Positions 17,192 through 19,469 of a DNA stretch of 19,469 nt are shown here, piece after piece (position 1 is the first letter of the stretch; the number at the start of each line of letters is the position of its first letter). Source of the DNA: Termitomyces sp. T153 (Eukaryota; Basidiomycota; Agaricomycetes; Agaricales; Lyophyllaceae); NCBI GenBank assembly GCA_018296165.2, contig JACKQL020000274.1, positions 1-19,469 of the forward strand. Reading direction: 5' to 3'. A program made the translations under genes and the position numbers. A model generated the notes under the pieces. That model made no database searches. It was not told the origin of the DNA and saw only the letters and a list, made by a program, of their open reading frames with translations.

Positions 17192-17674
17192 TTGAATGTC
17201 AATCTAGTTGAATTTTTGTTATGAAAATTTTAGCCACCTTAAAGACTCATGGGAAAGTTCTAGGAAGGGTGTTTTTCAACATATTTTCATGTTCTGAGTT
17301 TAAATTTGTAGTCAGGTTGCCCAAAGTTTGACTTGAGAAATTGCTACCAAATTTGTTGTATTTGGTTGTCTGTGACTGTAGCCATTGTATGGGATTTTAG
17401 CAACCACAAGACTGCTAGATTACAAGCTTCAGCATGTGGAGTCTAGCCTTTGGATCTAGAACAATAAGGTCAAGACTTTCCTTAGCAATGATTGCTAGCA
17501 ACTTTACCTAGTAACAACAATACCTCTTTTCAAAAATGGATATATCAAAGGCCATGTGACTTCTTACTTATCATTTTTCTTGTCTTGCTTACAAACATAT
17601 GTGAACAGTGTCTACACTTCAGATATTGACATTAGGTATGCTCTTTTATTGTTACTGACATTTACTATACATCT
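17192..17674. other. AT-rich intergenic stretch, no gene recognised
   Basis: No supported coding frame is present; frames are short. The only structure noted is a perfect palindrome, TAGCAAT-G-ATTGCTA, at 17483-17497, followed by a TAGCAAC motif that recurs several times further on. Confidence 0.5.
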
Positions 17675-18331
17675 TGTTGACATCATGTATAAATACTTGG
17701 TTACCATACTGACATCCAGTATGTATCAGGAACACTTTGGCAGATGCCATTGCTGGGCAGTGACTAATATTTCCTTTCTAAATATTATACCTACAAACAG
17801 TATAAAGTCTGCCTATACATAGAGACAACAACCAACCAACAGAACATTGTTCCCCTCATTAGCTCCCAGCTTACCAGCTTCAGATTTCTCTTATCAATCT
17901 CTCTCCTCATTGTTAATGACTTAGCAACAAGTCTTGATGACCTCATATTCAATCTAGCATGAGTGCCAACTGTAGGTACTCTTAGTATTTGTGACTTAGC
18001 AATGCTAGCAACTAGTTTGCATTTGTCCTCCAGTTTATATTGACTTTACTTATTCCTTGTTCCCCACCTCCTCTTTATTGCCTAGTTCCTCTTTCTTAGT
18101 AACTTATCTCTCTCATTAGCAACTCCTCCTAGTGACTCATTTGTCTCCTACTCCTTTTTTTCACCAACTTAGTGACCTTTCCCCTTTGCACTTTCACTTC
18201 ATAACCAACCCCTTCACATCTATTAGCTCATGCTTTCTGGGATGGTTACTGACTTGCCCCTATTACATCCTATTGCTAGCTACTCTATTTAGTTGCCAGT
18301 GTTTAGGTCTTCTTTCTTTGAGTTTCCTGCA
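17675..18331 (+). repeat. Probable Copia LTR (boundaries approximate)
   Basis: A candidate TG...CA unit runs from TGTTGACATCATG to TTTCCTGCA, just upstream of a Copia gag remnant. It contains TATAAAG at 17801-17807 followed by an AACAACCAACCAACAG leader, the layout expected of a 5' LTR. Right after it, TGGCAGCTAAAC could be a decayed tRNA-primed binding site. The partner LTR would lie beyond the window, so the ends are unproven; the start may lie further upstream. TAGCAAC motifs recur through the region. Confidence 0.4.
17801..17807 (+). promoter_or_regulatory. TATA box of the Copia LTR-like region
   Basis: TATAAAG lies about 30 bases before the AACAACCAACC leader. It is a good TATA match inside the presumed LTR. 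Confidence 0.4.
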
Positions 18332-18412
18332 TGGCAGCTAAACAGCATAGGAGCATATCACAGCTCCCCCTAAGGATATCATGAGATTGCCATCTCCAGG
18401 AGAAACAAGTAC

Positions 18413-19159
18413 TATATAGCTCAGCATCATACTGACAACTGGCAAGTCAGGGACTCTAAGGTGGCCAGCCAGCATTATCATTGCATTCATATCAGATAGA
18501 CTTATGATCAAGATTGGCAAACTGCCACATGCAAATGATATGTTCAACAAACTCATCAAAATCCATCAGGGCACCAACATTGGCATGAGTGCATTTTATA
18601 TCTTCATGTCAATGCTAAATATAAAATGGGATGGCACACTATCCATTCTGAATAATCACATATCTTCACTTTTCCACTGCTGATTCCAAACTCACTGCAA
18701 TAAAGAAACCAATTGACAAAGAATTCCTTGCATTTATCTTGCTTTACTTCTCTATTGAATGATGGCATATGGGAATCATTCTGCACCACTGTCCTCAAAT
18801 CTCTTCCATCTGAGTCCAAACTCAAGTTTTTGGACCTAGCAGACTGACTCACTTTCACAGCCACCATACAGCAGGGTGCCTCAACTGATGCTGCACTAAA
18901 AGCTGATACCAGCTTGAAGTCAAAGCCAAAAGACACAAATAACAAGTGGTGTGATTATCATAAGTCCAGTATGCATAACACATCCAATTGTTGAATGCTC
19001 AAGGACCAAAAGATCAAAAAGAAGAAGCCAGAAAGAAAGCCAAGGCAAACCATGCAAGCTGCAGCTCTACAACAGAAAGTGGAAACTCAGATGATTTAGA
19101 CAGTGGTGATGAGGGAGGAACTGCCAGATACTCAGATCAAAGTCTGTCCATATTTCTAA
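18413..19159 (+). pseudogene. Copia-type gag, degenerate
   Basis: Fragments of a Copia (Ty1-type) Gag follow in order on + across frames: DNWQVRDSKVA, SDRLMIKIGKLPHANDMF, KLIKIHQG, ADSKLTAIKKPIDKEF, DGIWESFCTTVL and KLKFLDLAD. The spacing matches the UBN2/Gag region before the knuckle in fungal Copia elements. A zinc knuckle of C-X2-H-X4-H-X4-C form lies at 18950-18991 (CDYHKSSMHNTSNC), followed at once by a stop, then a Lys-rich tail. I count at least three frameshifts and several stops, so it is dead. Retroelement Gag packages the element RNA into particles in the cytoplasm; here only a fossil remains. It lies about 80 bases downstream of the presumed Copia LTR, in the same orientation. Confidence 0.75.
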
Positions 19160-19301
19160 AGCTCTAATGTCACATATTTTGGCTTATGCCAGGTGTGTCT
19201 GAAATAACTAATCCACCTCAAGTACAATTGCCAATTGTGGAGCCTCTACACACATGAATAGTTCAAGTGCAACACCCTGAAGGAATCAAAGCAACCATGA
19301 A

Positions 19302-19469
19302 AAATCCACTTTGGCAATAACTCATATGTTGAGGCTACAGGCATTAGTACTATATCTCTTCAATGTGATATGAATAGTTCAATCATAACAACAGAATTGG
19401 AAACTGCCCTTTATATTCTGTTGTTTCAGTTGACACTCATATCCATATGCTGACTTGACAAGGCAGGTG
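19302..19469 (+). pseudogene. Copia protease-region remnant, cut by the window end
   Basis: The + frame reads IHFGNNSYVEATGISTISL, then SIITTELETALYI and QLTLISI. This is the pattern seen after the catalytic DSGA in Copia proteases: FG(N/D)(N/G)S, a V-x-G-x-G/S-T core, then VLYVP and L-S/L-I motifs. The aspartate motif itself was not found upstream, and one TGA interrupts near the end. Together with the gag fragment it indicates a single decayed Copia element running off the window to the right. Confidence 0.65.

Noticed and set aside
17556..17822. 88-codon frame on + in the AT-rich flank
   Set aside because: It overlaps the presumed Copia LTR and its TATA box, shows no domain, and has an amino-acid mix typical of random AT-rich DNA.
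1..19469. tRNA, rRNA, CRISPR array, or bacterial-type operon
   Set aside because: No cloverleaf, rRNA core, spaced short-repeat array or ribosome-site-led gene cluster was seen; introns and LTR elements indicate a fungal nuclear genome.

Overview
The window looks like repeat-rich heterochromatin from a filamentous basidiomycete, probably an Agaricomycete. The grounds are ~50-nt GTAAGT...TAG introns, CpG-type transition decay, LTR retrotransposons with fungal ends (TGTCA...TGACA), and a degenerate fungal-type Copia gag with a C-X2-H-X4-H-X4-C knuckle. No housekeeping gene, rRNA or tRNA was recognised. The genus is not determined.

Positions 4-16927 are three copies of one LTR retrotransposon family stacked in each other. 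(1) An old OUTER copy on + has its 5' LTR at 4-1170, internal pieces at 1171-2705 and 8966-9834, and a truncated 3' LTR at 15996-16927. (2) A complete NESTED copy on + (2706-8960) sits inside it, with LTRs 2706-3884 and 7882-8960, flanked by the 5-bp target duplication CCGCC/CCGCT. (3) A complete copy on - (9835-15995) has its 5' LTR at 14863-15995 and 3' LTR at 9835-11056; it has no target duplication, and about 2.4 kb of the outer copy is missing at its site. The NESTED and minus copies form an inverted repeat with ~6-kb arms around an 874-bp spacer.

The family is unusual in two ways. First, it appears to be self-primed like Tf1/sushi elements. A TATATAAG box lies exactly 32 nt upstream of AGTCTTGATATT at the inferred RNA 5' end, and the perfect reverse complement AATATCAAGACT lies one base beyond the 5' LTR. 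Polypurine tracts next to two 3' LTRs agree with this orientation. Second, no gag-pol was recognised. The sense strand is C-rich, G-poor and carries only one short ORF that starts at the same ATG in three copies. The best coding signal is ANTISENSE to the element: a spliced coiled-coil protein of about 344 aa, intact at 11267-12397 (+) and broken by stops at 6690-7670 (-). I read the family as a large non-autonomous (LARD-like) element carrying an antisense cargo gene, mobilised in trans.

From 16928 to the end the base composition changes abruptly to AT-rich, low-CpG sequence. It holds a short decayed coding fragment (17003-17188), a Copia LTR-like region (~17675-18331) with a TATA box, and a Copia gag/protease remnant on + (18413 to the window edge) full of stops and frameshifts.
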